A stretch of DNA of 64,000 bases. It comes from Pseudomonas paraversuta (lineage in GTDB: Bacteria > Pseudomonadota > Gammaproteobacteria > Pseudomonadales > Pseudomonadaceae). Positions 50,974 to 60,068 of this stretch are shown here, one piece after another. The stretch spans positions 62,001 to 126,000 of the forward strand of contig NZ_CAJFCL010000001.1 in assembly GCF_904063065.1 (NCBI RefSeq), in the 5' to 3' direction. Below the pieces are notes generated by a model, which saw only the letters and a program-made list of their open reading frames with translations, made no database searches and was not told the origin of the DNA. A program made the translations under genes and the position numbers. How positions within the stretch are numbered: position 1 is the stretch's first letter; the number at the start of each line of letters is the position of its first letter.

Positions 50974-52404
50974 ATGACTTTTCTGCGCCCGACCCTATTG
51001 ACGCTCGCTTGCCTGCTCGCATCACCGAGTTTTGCCGACGATTTACCGTCTCTGGGTGACGCCAGTTCGTCCATCGTCTCCCCCCAACAAGAATACCAAC
51101 TGGGTCGCGCCTGGCTGAGCATGCTGCGCGGCCAGGTGGCGCAACTCAACGATCCGCAGCTCAAGGACTACGTCGAAACCAGCGTCTACAAACTGGTCGA
51201 AACCAGCCAGGTACAAGACCGGCGTCTGGAATTCATTCTGATCGACAGCCCGCAGCTCAACGCCTTTGCCGCGCCCGGGGGGATCATCGGCGTCAATGGC
51301 GGCCTGTTCCTCAACGCGCAAACCGAAGGTGAATATGCCTCGGTGATGGCTCACGAACTGGCTCACTTGTCGCAACGCCACTTCGCCCGGGGCGTAGAAG
51401 CCCAGCAGCGCATGCAGCTGCCGATGATGGCGGCCTTGCTCGCAGGGATCATCGTCGCGGCCTCTGGTGCAGGCGATGCCGGGATCGCCGCCATTGCCGG
51501 CAGCCAGGCTGCCGCGTTACAGGAACAGCGCCGCTTCTCGCGACAAAATGAACAAGAGGCCGACCGCATCGGCATCCTCAATCTGGAAAAAGCCGGCTAC
51601 GACCCGCGCTCGATGCCGACCATGTTTGAACGCCTGATGCGCCAGTACCGCTTTGACGCCAAACCGCCGGAATTCCTGCTGACTCACCCGGTGACCGAGT
51701 CGCGTATCGCCGACACCCGTAACCGCGCCGAACAGGCAAGGGCCGGTGGCACCGAAGACAGTTTGCGCTACCAGCTGATTCGCGCCCGCGTGCAGCTCAA
51801 CTACGAAGAAACACCGGGTATTGCCGCCAAGCGCTTTCGCCAGCAACTGGATGAAAACCCGAAAAACGATGTGGCGCGTTATGGCCTGGCAATAGCCCAG
51901 ATCAAGGGCAGCCAGTTCAACGAAGCGCGAGAAAACCTCAAGCCGCTGCTGGACAAGGCACCAAACGACATCACATACAACCTGGCGCAGATTGAGCTGG
52001 ACACCGACAGCAACCGCCTGGCGGAAGCCCAGCAACGGGTCGATCGAATGCGCACCCTGTATCCGGGCAACTACCCGCTCAATCAGGCCAGGGTCGATCT
52101 GTTGCTCAAGCAAAACCGCCCGGCCGATGCCGACAAGGCGCTGGAAGCATTGCTCAAGAGCCGTCCGGATGACCCGGATGTGTGGTACTCGGTCGCCGAA
52201 ACCCGGGGGTTATCGGGCAACATCATTGGCCTGCATCAGGCCCGCGCCGAGTATTTCGCTCTGGTCGGTGATTTCCGCCAGGCCATACAACAGCTGGATT
52301 TCGCACAAAAGCTCACCAACAACTTCCAGCTGTCATCGCGCCTGGATGCCCGCAAGCGCGAGCTGATGGATCAGGAACGTGCGCTCAAGGACATGATGAA
52401 CTAA
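50974..52404 (+). CDS. Periplasmic M48 metalloprotease with TPR domain (BepA-like)
   Basis: 476 residues with a signal peptide (LLTLACLLASPSFADD). The zinc protease motif HELAH is at 127-131 (MAHELAHLSQRHFARG), with the third ligand in NEQEADRIGI. A C-terminal TPR superhelix spans about 270-450 (ARYGLAIAQIKGSQFNEARENL onward). E. coli BepA degrades or assists misassembled LptD and BAM clients. ATG 50974 is chosen; a TTG two codons earlier is in frame. Confidence 0.9.
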   Translation: MTFLRPTLLTLACLLASPSFADDLPSLGDASSSIVSPQQEYQLGRAWLSMLRGQVAQLNDPQLKDYVETSVYKLVETSQVQDRRLEFILIDSPQLNAFAAPGGIIGVNGGLFLNAQTEGEYASVMAHELAHLSQRHFARGVEAQQRMQLPMMAALLAGIIVAASGAGDAGIAAIAGSQAAALQEQRRFSRQNEQEADRIGILNLEKAGYDPRSMPTMFERLMRQYRFDAKPPEFLLTHPVTESRIADTRNRAEQARAGGTEDSLRYQLIRARVQLNYEETPGIAAKRFRQQLDENPKNDVARYGLAIAQIKGSQFNEARENLKPLLDKAPNDITYNLAQIELDTDSNRLAEAQQRVDRMRTLYPGNYPLNQARVDLLLKQNRPADADKALEALLKSRPDDPDVWYSVAETRGLSGNIIGLHQARAEYFALVGDFRQAIQQLDFAQKLTNNFQLSSRLDARKRELMDQERALKDMMN

Positions 52405-52427
52405 CCCGCCCCCCCCCTGTAGGAGCG

Positions 52428-52504
52428 AGCTTGCTCGCGAGCTCTATTCTCGCGAGCACCTCGTTGGTACATAGGGAAAAGCTCGCGAGCAAGCTCGCTC
52501 CTAC
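52428..52504. repeat. Single REP pair, same family as the 2207 array
   Basis: TGTAGGAGCGAGCTTGCTCG ... mirrored GAGCAAGCTCGCTCCTAC with a 30-bp loop, between the convergent BepA-like gene and nadA. The REP arms match the array, but the array's 94-bp spacer is absent. Confidence 0.92.
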
Positions 52505-52529
52505 GGTTTGTTTATTTGTTTATTCGTTA

Positions 52530-53588
52530 TCAGGCATTGCCCGCCAGTTTCAAACGCGCGGCCTGGGTGAAATCCAGCATGCGTTTAAGCGGACGAATGG
52601 CCTGAGGCACCAGCGCCGGATCGACGAAGATCTCATTGCTCCCCTGCTGCAGGCACTCAAGGGTGCGCTCCAGGGTGTTCATCGCCATCCACGGGCAGTG
52701 AGCGCAACTGCGGCACGCGGCACCGTTACCTGCGGTAGGGGCTTCAATAAACACCTTGTCCGGGCACAGCTGCTGCATTTTGTAAAAAATGCCGCGATCG
52801 GTGGCCACGATAAAGGTTTTGTTCGGCAGGTTTTGCGCCGCCGCGATCAGTTGACTGGTAGAACCTACCGCGTCAGCCAGATCAATCACCGACTCCGGTG
52901 ACTCCGGATGCACCAGAATGGCCGCATCGGGATACAGCGCCTTCATGTCTTCCAGCTGCTTGGACTTGAACTCTTCATGGACGATACAAGCGCCGTCCCA
53001 GAGCAACATGTCGGCTCCGGTCTGGCGCTGGATGTAACGCCCGAGATGCTTGTCCGGCCCCCAAATGATCGTCTCGCCGTTGTCCATCAGGCTTTCGACG
53101 ATTTCCAGTGCGCAGCTGGAGGTCACCACCCAGTCAGCCCGGGCCTTGACTGCCGCCGACGTGTTGGCATAAACCACCACGGTGCGCTCGGGATGCTTGT
53201 CGCAAAAGGCCGAAAACTCTTCAACCGGGCACCCCAGATCCAGCGAACAGGTCGCCTCCAGCGTGGGCATCAGCACGCGTTTTTCCGGGGTAAGGATTTT
53301 GGCTGTCTCGCCCATAAAGCGCACGCCGGCCACCAGAATGGTTTTGGCAGGATGGGCAGCACCAAAACGGGCCATCTCAAGGGAGTCGGACACACAACCA
53401 CCGGTTTCTTCGGCCAGGGCCTGAATGACCGGATCACAATAAAAATGCGCCACCAACACCGCGTCGCGGGCTTTAAGCTCAGCCGCGATCTGTGCCCGCA
53501 GGCCCTGTGCTTGAGCCTCGGTCAAAGGCTTGGGCTGCCTGGCATCGAGGTGGGCTTGAACCAGAAGTCGTTCAGAAATTTGCGTCAT
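52530..53588 (-). CDS. nadA: Quinolinate synthase A
   Basis: A 4Fe-4S enzyme condensing iminoaspartate and dihydroxyacetone phosphate to quinolinate for NAD synthesis. 352 residues from [18 protein letters not shown] at 53588. The cluster cysteines are in [16 protein letters not shown] or the later VTSSCALEI, and in [13 protein letters not shown] near the C-terminus. [14 protein letters not shown] is the first domain signature. Confidence 0.95.
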   Translation of the reverse strand: MTQISERLLVQAHLDARQPKPLTEAQAQGLRAQIAAELKARDAVLVAHFYCDPVIQALAEETGGCVSDSLEMARFGAAHPAKTILVAGVRFMGETAKILTPEKRVLMPTLEATCSLDLGCPVEEFSAFCDKHPERTVVVYANTSAAVKARADWVVTSSCALEIVESLMDNGETIIWGPDKHLGRYIQRQTGADMLLWDGACIVHEEFKSKQLEDMKALYPDAAILVHPESPESVIDLADAVGSTSQLIAAAQNLPNKTFIVATDRGIFYKMQQLCPDKVFIEAPTAGNGAACRSCAHCPWMAMNTLERTLECLQQGSNEIFVDPALVPQAIRPLKRMLDFTQAARLKLAGNA

Positions 53589-53842
53589 GTTCGCAAGACC
53601 TGCAAGCGCTAGTGCGCGAAAGTCGAGTGTACCACCAGCTCTGGACCCTTCGAGTCCCGCTGGGAGAATGTGTGTGTCATCAGGCACGGACAAGCAATGA
53701 AGCGCGACAAGGCTACAGAATATCCTTGGGATTCAAAAGTTTATTGTTGCCATGAGCGGCGGATAAGCGATGCCGGACGGACGGCCCGGCATCGGTCTGA
53801 AACGGCTGCTATCTCAACCGCAAGGTTTGGCAGCGGCCGGGG

Positions 53843-54529
53843 TTACTTGATGGCGGCCAGCACCAGATCAGCCACCGGACCGCCGGACGCAGGATTTTGC
53901 CCGGTAATCAGCCGCCCGTCGGCAATGGCAAAGGGTGCCCAGGGCGTGCCGGCCTTCAGATACTGAGCGCCACGCTTCATCAACTCACTCTCGGTCAGAT
54001 ACGGCACAACGTCAGCCAGGCCTGCCAGTTTCTCTTCTTCATTGGAAAAACCGGTGAGCTTTTTGCCCTTGATCAGCAACTCGCCGTCAGACAGTCGGAT
54101 ATTGAGCAGCCCCACTGCACCGTGACAAACCGACGAAACCACCCCGCCCCGCTCATAGATATGGCGACTCAACGCCTGCAACTGCGGGTTGTCCGGATAG
54201 TCCCAGATCACCCCGTGGCCGCCGGTGTAATAAATGGCGACGTAATCATCCGGGTTGACCTGGTCCGGCTTGAGCGTTGCCCCGAGGCGATTCATGAAGC
54301 CCTTGTCGTGATACCACTCCCAGTCAATCTGCGACGCCATGTCCTTGGCCAGACTGTGGGGATCGATCGGCGTGTAACCGCCCTGCGGACTGACATAGTC
54401 AACGGCATACCCCGCGGCCTCTACCTTGTGCACAAAATGCACTGCCTCGCCCAGCCACAACCCTGTGGCGCGATCGAGGTCGGGGTATTTTTCGACACTG
54501 GTCAGTACCACCAGAATTTTCTTGCTCAT
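53843..54529 (-). CDS. DJ-1/PfpI-family (class I glutamine amidotransferase-like) protein
   Basis: 228 residues. The nucleophile elbow is SSVCHGAVGLLNI with the reactive cysteine, preceded by YYTGGHGVIWDYPD. The insert DWEWYHDKGFMNRLG and the overall size fit the Hsp31-like/HchA-related branch, linked to glyoxalase III or deglycase-type activity. The start has AGGAGG upstream. Transcribed alone, divergent from the TonB receptor. Confidence 0.87.
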   Translation of the reverse strand: MSKKILVVLTSVEKYPDLDRATGLWLGEAVHFVHKVEAAGYAVDYVSPQGGYTPIDPHSLAKDMASQIDWEWYHDKGFMNRLGATLKPDQVNPDDYVAIYYTGGHGVIWDYPDNPQLQALSRHIYERGGVVSSVCHGAVGLLNIRLSDGELLIKGKKLTGFSNEEEKLAGLADVVPYLTESELMKRGAQYLKAGTPWAPFAIADGRLITGQNPASGGPVADLVLAAIK

Positions 54530-54716
54530 CGTTAACCTCCTGCTGAGTGAGACAACCCATAGGTGCTGCAGGGTAGACCATGCTGATCAGGCAACCGTTC
54601 AGCCGCTGCCCCCCCGTTGGTCCCTCAACAGGCCCGCAGTGCTTTGACCGAAGTGCCCGCTTTTGAGCCAGGGACCAGAACAGGCCATAAAGACAGGAGC
54701 GAATACAAATTCACTG

Positions 54717-54747
54717 CATATGGTAATAATTGCTATTTACATATGCG
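54717..54747. promoter_or_regulatory. Fur-box candidate upstream of the siderophore receptor
   Basis: An AT-rich interrupted palindrome, GCATATGGTAATAATTGC through ATTTACATATGC. Its core (TGGTAATAATTGCTATTTA) resembles GATAATGATAATCATTATC, and its ends are perfect GCATATG/CATATGC repeats. It lies about 110-140 bp upstream of the receptor start. Confidence 0.6.
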
Positions 54748-54857
54748 AATAAATCTCTACCATTCCGCCCTGCGTAGTCTTTGCCATACGTCTGGCGCCC
54801 CGCTGCAAGGTGTCCGCAAAGGCGACACGTCTCCCTCCCCTCTACAGGATCTCTGAG

Positions 54858-57032
54858 ATGCTTCGTCCCTTTATGCCCGTGATGACCGGTTCTTTGCTGT
54901 TGGCTTTTTCGGCGGCGGCCCTGGCGGCTGACGAATCCGCCGACCGGCAAGCACCAGCCGCAGGCCCGTTGACCCTCGACAGCGTCAATGTGAATGCCGA
55001 AGCCGGTATTTCAGGTACCGCCACCACCGAAGGCAGCGGCTCGTACACCACCGGGGCCATGAGCACTGCCGTCGGCCTGCCGTTGTCGATCCGCGAAACA
55101 CCGCAGTCGGTGAGCGTCATGACCCGCCAGCGCATGGATGATCAGGGCATCAAAGACCTCAACGATGTGGTCAAGTACGCACCGGGCATCACCCTGCGCA
55201 AGTTCGGCGGTGACCGCCAACAGTTTCTGGCCCGCGGCTTTACCATCGATAACCTGATGTACGACGGCCTGCCCACCAGCCTCAGTACTTTCACCCTGGA
55301 CACCATCGCCGGGGCTGATCTGGCGATGTATGACCGCGTGGAAGTGGTACGCGGCGCCACCGGCCTGATGACCGGTGCCGGCAGCCCCTCGGCAACCCTG
55401 AACCTGGTGCGCAAGCGCCCCACTGCAACGCCGCAAGTGAGCATCACCACCAGCGCCGGCAGCTGGGATCGCTACCGCACCGAGGTCGACGCCTCGAACA
55501 GGCTCAATGACACGGGGACCGTTCGCGGGCGGGTAGTGGCCGCTTATGAAGACAACAAGAGCTATATCGACGTACGCGACAATCAGCGCCAGACCTTCTA
55601 CGGGGTTATGGAAGCCGACCTGAGCGACGCTACCACCTGGACCCTCGGGGCCTCGAAACAGCGTGACGATGCAACCTCGGACTGGGGCAGCCTGCCGGCC
55701 GGACCCAATGGTGAAAACCTGCACTTGCCACGCTCGACCTTCCTGAGCAACGACTGGGCCTACTGGGATCGGGACAACGTCTCGCTGTTCACCGACCTCA
55801 CCACCCGCTTCGACAACGGCTGGACCTCAAAACTGGCATTCGCCAAAATCTGGGCCGAGTCCAACACCTTCTCCAGCTACCTGAGCGCTGCCAAGGGCGG
55901 CGGATTCAACCAGTCGTCAGGGCAATATGACACCACCGACGTGCAGACCAATCTGGATGGCTCGCTCTCGGGCCCGTTCAGGTTGTTTGGCCGTGAACAT
56001 GAACTGACCCTGGGCGCGAGCCGGCGTCAGGAAAAGTTCGACCAAAAAGGCGGCTTCTGGTCCAAGGCGACTCCGATCGATATCTACAACTTCGATCCGG
56101 GGGTCATTCCCAAGCCGGACATTGCCGATCGCACCCCGTACCAAAGCCAGAATACGGCCACCGAAGAAGGCGTTTACGCCGCCGCCCGCTTCAACCCCAT
56201 CGACCCTTTGCACGTAATAGTCGGCAGCCGGCTGAGCTGGTACGACTACGACAATCGCTCGGGCACCGGCGATTACAAAGTCACCCAGCAAGTCACGCCC
56301 TATGCAGGCGTCATCTACGACCTCAACGATACCTACTCGGTTTACGCCAGCTACACCGAAATTTTCAAACCGCAAACCCAGCAGGACGTCAGCGGCGCGG
56401 TGCTCAAACCGATGACCGGTGAAAGTTATGAAGTGGGGATCAAGGGTGAGTACTTCGACGGCGAGCTGAATGCCTCCCTGGCGCTGTTCGACATGACCCA
56501 GGAAAACCGTGCCTATGCGCTGGACACCCAGCCCGCCAGTTGCCTGGCCACCAACCGCACCTGCTATGAAGCCGCCGGCGAAGTCCGCAGCCGCGGGCTG
56601 GACGCTGAAATCAGCGGTGCCCTCACCCCGTACTGGCAAGCCTCGGCTGCCTACACCCTGGTGCTGAGCCAGTACGTCAAGGACAAGTCCTTTGACAAAG
56701 GAAACCTGTTCGCACCCAACCAGCCCAAGCACCTGTTCAAGGCCGCCACCACCTATCACTTGCGCGGCGACCTGGAAAAACTGCGCATCGGCGCCGACGT
56801 ACTGGCCCAAAGCGAAACCTACGGCCGGGTCGGTAATGGCCATGCGGTACAGGATGCCTATGCAGTTGTCGGCTTGATGGCAGGCTATCGCCTGGACGAG
56901 CACTGGGACGCCCGGGTCAACCTGAACAACCTGTTCGACGAAAAATACTGGCAGGGCATCCCCACCGCCAGCGGCAGCGGGACCTACGGCGACCCGCGCA
57001 ACCTGATGGTCTCGCTGAAGTGGACGTTGTAA
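54858..57032 (+). CDS. TonB-dependent siderophore receptor
   Basis: A 724-residue outer-membrane transporter. Signal peptide (GSLLLAFSAAALAADE) to about residue 28, then a TonB-box-like stretch (PLTLDSVNV) and the plug domain (RETPQSVSVMTRQRMDDQGIKDL ... VRGATGLMTGAGSPSATLNLVRKRP). A 22-strand barrel follows, ending in the standard aromatic KWTL with terminal hydrophobic residue. The plug sequence is of the FpvA/ferrichrome-type TIGR01783 class. There is no N-terminal signalling domain and no sigma/anti-sigma pair nearby, so direct Fur control is likely. Ligand unknown. Confidence 0.93.
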   Translation: MLRPFMPVMTGSLLLAFSAAALAADESADRQAPAAGPLTLDSVNVNAEAGISGTATTEGSGSYTTGAMSTAVGLPLSIRETPQSVSVMTRQRMDDQGIKDLNDVVKYAPGITLRKFGGDRQQFLARGFTIDNLMYDGLPTSLSTFTLDTIAGADLAMYDRVEVVRGATGLMTGAGSPSATLNLVRKRPTATPQVSITTSAGSWDRYRTEVDASNRLNDTGTVRGRVVAAYEDNKSYIDVRDNQRQTFYGVMEADLSDATTWTLGASKQRDDATSDWGSLPAGPNGENLHLPRSTFLSNDWAYWDRDNVSLFTDLTTRFDNGWTSKLAFAKIWAESNTFSSYLSAAKGGGFNQSSGQYDTTDVQTNLDGSLSGPFRLFGREHELTLGASRRQEKFDQKGGFWSKATPIDIYNFDPGVIPKPDIADRTPYQSQNTATEEGVYAAARFNPIDPLHVIVGSRLSWYDYDNRSGTGDYKVTQQVTPYAGVIYDLNDTYSVYASYTEIFKPQTQQDVSGAVLKPMTGESYEVGIKGEYFDGELNASLALFDMTQENRAYALDTQPASCLATNRTCYEAAGEVRSRGLDAEISGALTPYWQASAAYTLVLSQYVKDKSFDKGNLFAPNQPKHLFKAATTYHLRGDLEKLRIGADVLAQSETYGRVGNGHAVQDAYAVVGLMAGYRLDEHWDARVNLNNLFDEKYWQGIPTASGSGTYGDPRNLMVSLKWTL

Positions 57033-57149
57033 GCCAGCACCTCAGACACCGCGCGGGCCTCAGGCAGTCAGCGCATGGATGCGCCCCTGGTGACCCTGGT
57101 GGTGCGAGACTCAAGCGCACAGTCAGACGGCCCCGCCCGGCACTGCCCC

Positions 57150-57467
57150 CTACAGCGGCACCACAGCGGATGGACCGCCCTGGCCGACAGCGCCGGTCAC
57201 AAACTTCGCCACCTGGGCATGGGACAATGCCCGGGCATCCGCCAGCTTCTGCAGCCACATTGCCAGGCGCGTCACGCAACCGGGCTCCTGTCGGGCGACC
57301 GGGTCCAGATGGGCAAACAGATCCTGCACCAGCACCTCGGCCGACTGGCTCAGATACTCCGACTTTATTGCCCCGGCAATTTGCCCGGCCAGTTGCGCGA
57401 CATCCGGGTTACTGGCTTCCAGTTCGAGCATTCGCTGCGCATAGGAGGACGTGACGGGTAACGGCAT
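57150..57467 (-). CDS. Hypothetical protein
   Basis: 105 residues starting MPLPVTSSYAQRMLELEAS with AGGAA upstream. Predominantly helical, no signal peptide or membrane segment, one cysteine. No family is recognised. It lies between the receptor (convergent) and a lipoprotein gene on the same strand, 26 bp downstream of it. Confidence 0.6.
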   Translation of the reverse strand: MPLPVTSSYAQRMLELEASNPDVAQLAGQIAGAIKSEYLSQSAEVLVQDLFAHLDPVARQEPGCVTRLAMWLQKLADARALSHAQVAKFVTGAVGQGGPSAVVPL

Positions 57468-57493
57468 AAAGGGTTTTCCTGGGTGATGGAGGG

Positions 57494-58072
57494 TTAATAG
57501 AATTCTTCCCGGGATTTAACCACGCTCACCGGCTTGCGCTCCCCCGTGCCCGTAATCTCGTAAACCGTCATGACGTAGTTATCTGCTATGACTGTTTCGA
57601 TGAGGTAAGCGGTCTTGGGTTTTGGGGTAAAGACTTGAGTCTCAGGCTGAGCCGCTATGGCGTAACCGAACATCGAGTGCATGGGAATGCCGTTGAGGGT
57701 CGCAACCTGTTGCTTGACCAGCGCATTGACCTTCAGCGGTTTATTGGCCTCTACCAGCGTGTCGATACTCGACGTCCCACCGGCCATTTTTTTCAGGTAC
57801 CCGGGTATGCGCTTGTAATAAGCCGTGTCATACACCTGTTCGCCAGCAGACTGCATGCCGAATCGACCGGCGTCACTCGGCCCGGTGGAGTAGCTGACGG
57901 GATGGTCACCTGCGCCGCCGACAGTGCGGAACGCAAGGCTTGCATGCTGCTCATCCGCGGGTATCGTCACCAGCGGCTCTGGCGTGGATTGAACGGCAGA
58001 CTGGCGGCTGGCGCAGCCGGTAATTGACAGGGCCAGGGTTATTGCGAGGGTAAAAACCAGAGTTGTTTTCAT
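57494..58072 (-). CDS. Putative lipoprotein of unknown function
   Basis: 192 residues. A signal peptide with lipobox SITGCAS, lipidated Cys at 20, indicates a membrane-anchored lipoprotein. The C-terminal part is beta-rich (TAYLIETVIADNYVMTVYEITG). The family is not recognised. It is probably cotranscribed with the following 105-residue gene. Confidence 0.75.
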   Translation of the reverse strand: MKTTLVFTLAITLALSITGCASRQSAVQSTPEPLVTIPADEQHASLAFRTVGGAGDHPVSYSTGPSDAGRFGMQSAGEQVYDTAYYKRIPGYLKKMAGGTSSIDTLVEANKPLKVNALVKQQVATLNGIPMHSMFGYAIAAQPETQVFTPKPKTAYLIETVIADNYVMTVYEITGTGERKPVSVVKSREEFY

Positions 58073-58146
58073 TCGATCCTTGAATTTTCATGTGTCGGGA
58101 GCTGCTATGGACTTCAATTTCTCCGGAAGGTGCCACAACCGGCGGA

Positions 58147-58647
58147 TCAGTCAGCGCCGAGTTGCAGTTCCATTGCCTGGGACATCAGGCCGCAGCCATC
58201 ACGCAGGGGTTCCAGAGGGCCGACCGGACGAAAGCCAGATGCCTTGTACAGGCCCATTGCCGGCGTGTCTGCGGCCGTTACGCCCAGGCAAACACGGCGT
58301 ACACCAACACTCTTTGCCCACTCCAGCGCTTCATGCAGCAGTGCACCGCCAGCGCCCAGGCCACGGCGCGCAGGATCAACCCACATCTGAAAAATTTCGG
58401 CCACGCCGGCTTCCGGCAACTTGCACCAGACCAGCCCGCACATTTGCTGGTGATCGAGCGCAACAAATATTCGCGCCTGCCCCGAGGATACGGCACCTGC
58501 AAGCCGTGAAGCCCAAACCTCATCGGTCCTGCCCGCCTCTGACTCATAGGTGCTGGCGAAAGCATCGGGAGAGTCTTGCAACGACTGCAGACGAAGATCC
58601 CGGTAACTGCGCCACTCACCGGCCTCAACCGGACGTACTGAAATCAT
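58147..58647 (-). CDS. GNAT-family N-acetyltransferase
   Basis: 166 residues starting MISVRPVEAGEWRSYRDLRLQ. Acetyl-CoA motif A is MWVDPARRGLGAGGALLHEALEWA (RxGxGxx type), with motif B GLYKASGFRPVG. Substrate unknown. It is divergent from the attenuator-controlled hydrolase genes. Confidence 0.9.
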   Translation of the reverse strand: MISVRPVEAGEWRSYRDLRLQSLQDSPDAFASTYESEAGRTDEVWASRLAGAVSSGQARIFVALDHQQMCGLVWCKLPEAGVAEIFQMWVDPARRGLGAGGALLHEALEWAKSVGVRRVCLGVTAADTPAMGLYKASGFRPVGPLEPLRDGCGLMSQAMELQLGAD

Positions 58648-58784
58648 GCTGCGACCCCTCCCTGTACCAGTGTCAATACGAAGTGGCGCAGACTAGCGTG
58701 CGCCCGGGTGAGGGACAACCTTGCACTACACCGCGTTCACAATGGCGCTTGCCAATCCGCAATCGGGTGGCTACCTTCCAGTCC

Positions 58785-58847
58785 ATGAGCACGTACCGTA
58801 TCGCCTCGACCACCACCACTACCACGACCGCACAAGGCGGGCCGTGA
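58785..58847 (+). CDS. Threonine-rich leader peptide (attenuator)
   Basis: The 20-residue frame MSTYRIASTTTTTTTAQGGP has seven consecutive Thr codons (ACC ACC ACC ACT ACC ACG ACC). Its length, Thr run and Gly-rich end copy the layout of the enterobacterial thr operon leader. The stop codon overlaps the left antiterminator arm region, again as in thrL. The ribosome site is weak. In another frame the same bases read DHHHYHD (start ATG 58742), so a His-sensing alternative exists, but its position relative to the hairpins fits less well. Confidence 0.65.
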   Translation: MSTYRIASTTTTTTTAQGGP

Positions 58848-58912
58848 GAAGTGTCGTGAGCTGAATCAAAACGAACTTCAAAGGCCCGCCAGCAATGCGC
58901 AGGGCCTTTTTT
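58836..58912 (+). promoter_or_regulatory. Transcription attenuator (antiterminator/terminator pair)
   Basis: GGCGGGCC at 58836-58843 is exactly complementary to GGCCCGCC at 58883-58890 (antiterminator). The latter overlaps the 5' arm of the terminator AAGGCCC (58881-58887) / GGGCCTT (58902-58908) followed by six Ts. The two folds exclude each other. It ends 41 bp before the next start codon. Confidence 0.72.
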
Positions 58913-58952
58913 GTGCCTTGCGGTCGCTGGCTCACTCGCAAGGAAATGCGCC

Positions 58953-59489
58953 ATGTATGCACTACTGATTCTCGATATGCAGGTCGGTCTGGTTCAGGGC
59001 CCGGACCAGCCTTGGCAGGTGCCAGCGCTGATAAACACATTGAACAGGCTGATGAGCGATGCGCGGCAATCCCGCGCCCCGATCTTCCTGGCCCGACACA
59101 CTGGCCCGTCGGGGTCGCCCATCGAACCAGGCAGCCCGCTGACGCAAATCGTTAAAGAACTGGAGCTGCAGGGTGACGAAGTTATCTTCAACAAAAGCCG
59201 GCCAAGCGCATTTTGCATGACTGATCTGGAGCAACAGCTGCAAGTGCGTGGATGCACGGGCATAGTCGTCACCGGAATGAAGACTCAATATTGCGTAGAC
59301 AGCACCTGCCGGGCAGCCAGGGATCTGGGCTTTGATGCGGTGCTGATTGCCGACGGTCATACCTGCTCCGACACACCCTTGCTCAAGGCCCAGCAGATAG
59401 TGGCACATCACAATGCGACCCTGGCCGGACCTTTCTGCCGTGTTGTCCAGGCACAGGACTGGAGCTTTCAGGACCCCTGCGCTGACTGA
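58953..59489 (+). CDS. Isochorismatase-fold cysteine hydrolase
   Basis: 178 residues from MYALLILDMQVGLVQG at 58953 with AAGGA upstream. The catalytic triad is complete: D8 in LILDMQ, K81 in FNKSRPSAF and C114 in GMKTQYCVDSTCRAA. Members hydrolyse amides or vinyl ethers (nicotinamidase, isochorismatase, N-carbamoyl amidases), so the substrate is open. It is the first gene behind the Thr-type attenuator, followed by a GNAT at 39 bp. Confidence 0.9.
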   Translation: MYALLILDMQVGLVQGPDQPWQVPALINTLNRLMSDARQSRAPIFLARHTGPSGSPIEPGSPLTQIVKELELQGDEVIFNKSRPSAFCMTDLEQQLQVRGCTGIVVTGMKTQYCVDSTCRAARDLGFDAVLIADGHTCSDTPLLKAQQIVAHHNATLAGPFCRVVQAQDWSFQDPCAD

Positions 59490-59528
59490 ATTGCCAGCAA
59501 AAAAACGCCGAAGCCGAGGACACAGATC

Positions 59529-59966
59529 ATGCAAAGAACGGTAAGAATCGCCAATGAGACGGATATCGAGGTGATATTCGACATCCGCACCAGCGTGACA
59601 GAGAACCACCTGTCCCGTGATCAGTTAACGCAAATGGGCATTACCCCCGAAGCCATACGCCAGGCGATGTCCCGGGCGCCGTGCCTCTGGATCGCGGAGG
59701 CCGATGGCACCCCGGTGGGGTTTTCCATGGTTGATCTCGAAGAAGGCTGCGTGTTTGCGGCATTCGTGCGGGCTGAATTCGAGGGTCACGGCTTCGGCCG
59801 ACGCCTGATGGAAAAAGCCGAAGCCTGCCTGTTCCGGCAGCACCCGACGATCTGGCTCGAAACCGCCGGGGCTAGCCGCGCCAGTGGCTTCTACCGCAAG
59901 CTCGGCTGGCAAGCGGTGGAGAACCTGGAGCAAGGTGATGTGCGCTTTGAGAAGCAGCGCCCATAA
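59529..59966 (+). CDS. GNAT-family N-acetyltransferase
   Basis: 145 residues. Motif A is VRAEFEGHGFGRRLMEKAEACL and motif B SGFYRKLGWQAVE. It sits between the two hydrolases on the same strand, probably in the attenuated transcript. Substrate unknown; an amino acid or amine tied to the hydrolase substrate is possible. Confidence 0.88.
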   Translation: MQRTVRIANETDIEVIFDIRTSVTENHLSRDQLTQMGITPEAIRQAMSRAPCLWIAEADGTPVGFSMVDLEEGCVFAAFVRAEFEGHGFGRRLMEKAEACLFRQHPTIWLETAGASRASGFYRKLGWQAVENLEQGDVRFEKQRP

Positions 59967-60068
59967 ACCCTGCACGGCGGTCGCCTGGTGTTCGTTGCCG
60001 GACAGCAGGCGCCCGCCCGGCACTTCGCGCTAGCATTGCGCCCCTTCCCCCCGGCAATCGGACATCAC

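Noticed and set aside
53769..53793. Hairpin GATGCCGG/CCGGCATC as terminator of the DJ-1 gene
   Set aside because: Eight-bp stem with no T run on the minus strand; too weak to call.
58080..58847. 255-codon plus-strand frame ending in the Thr run
   Set aside because: It mostly runs antisense to the GNAT gene at 58147. Only the last 20 codons, downstream of the GNAT start, make sense as a leader peptide.
58742..58864. Histidine-type leader (frame reading DHHHYHD from ATG 58742)
   Set aside because: Kept as an alternative only: the His codons are interrupted, the frame runs on past the left antiterminator arm, and the thrL-like layout of the other frame fits better. Not excluded by sequence alone.
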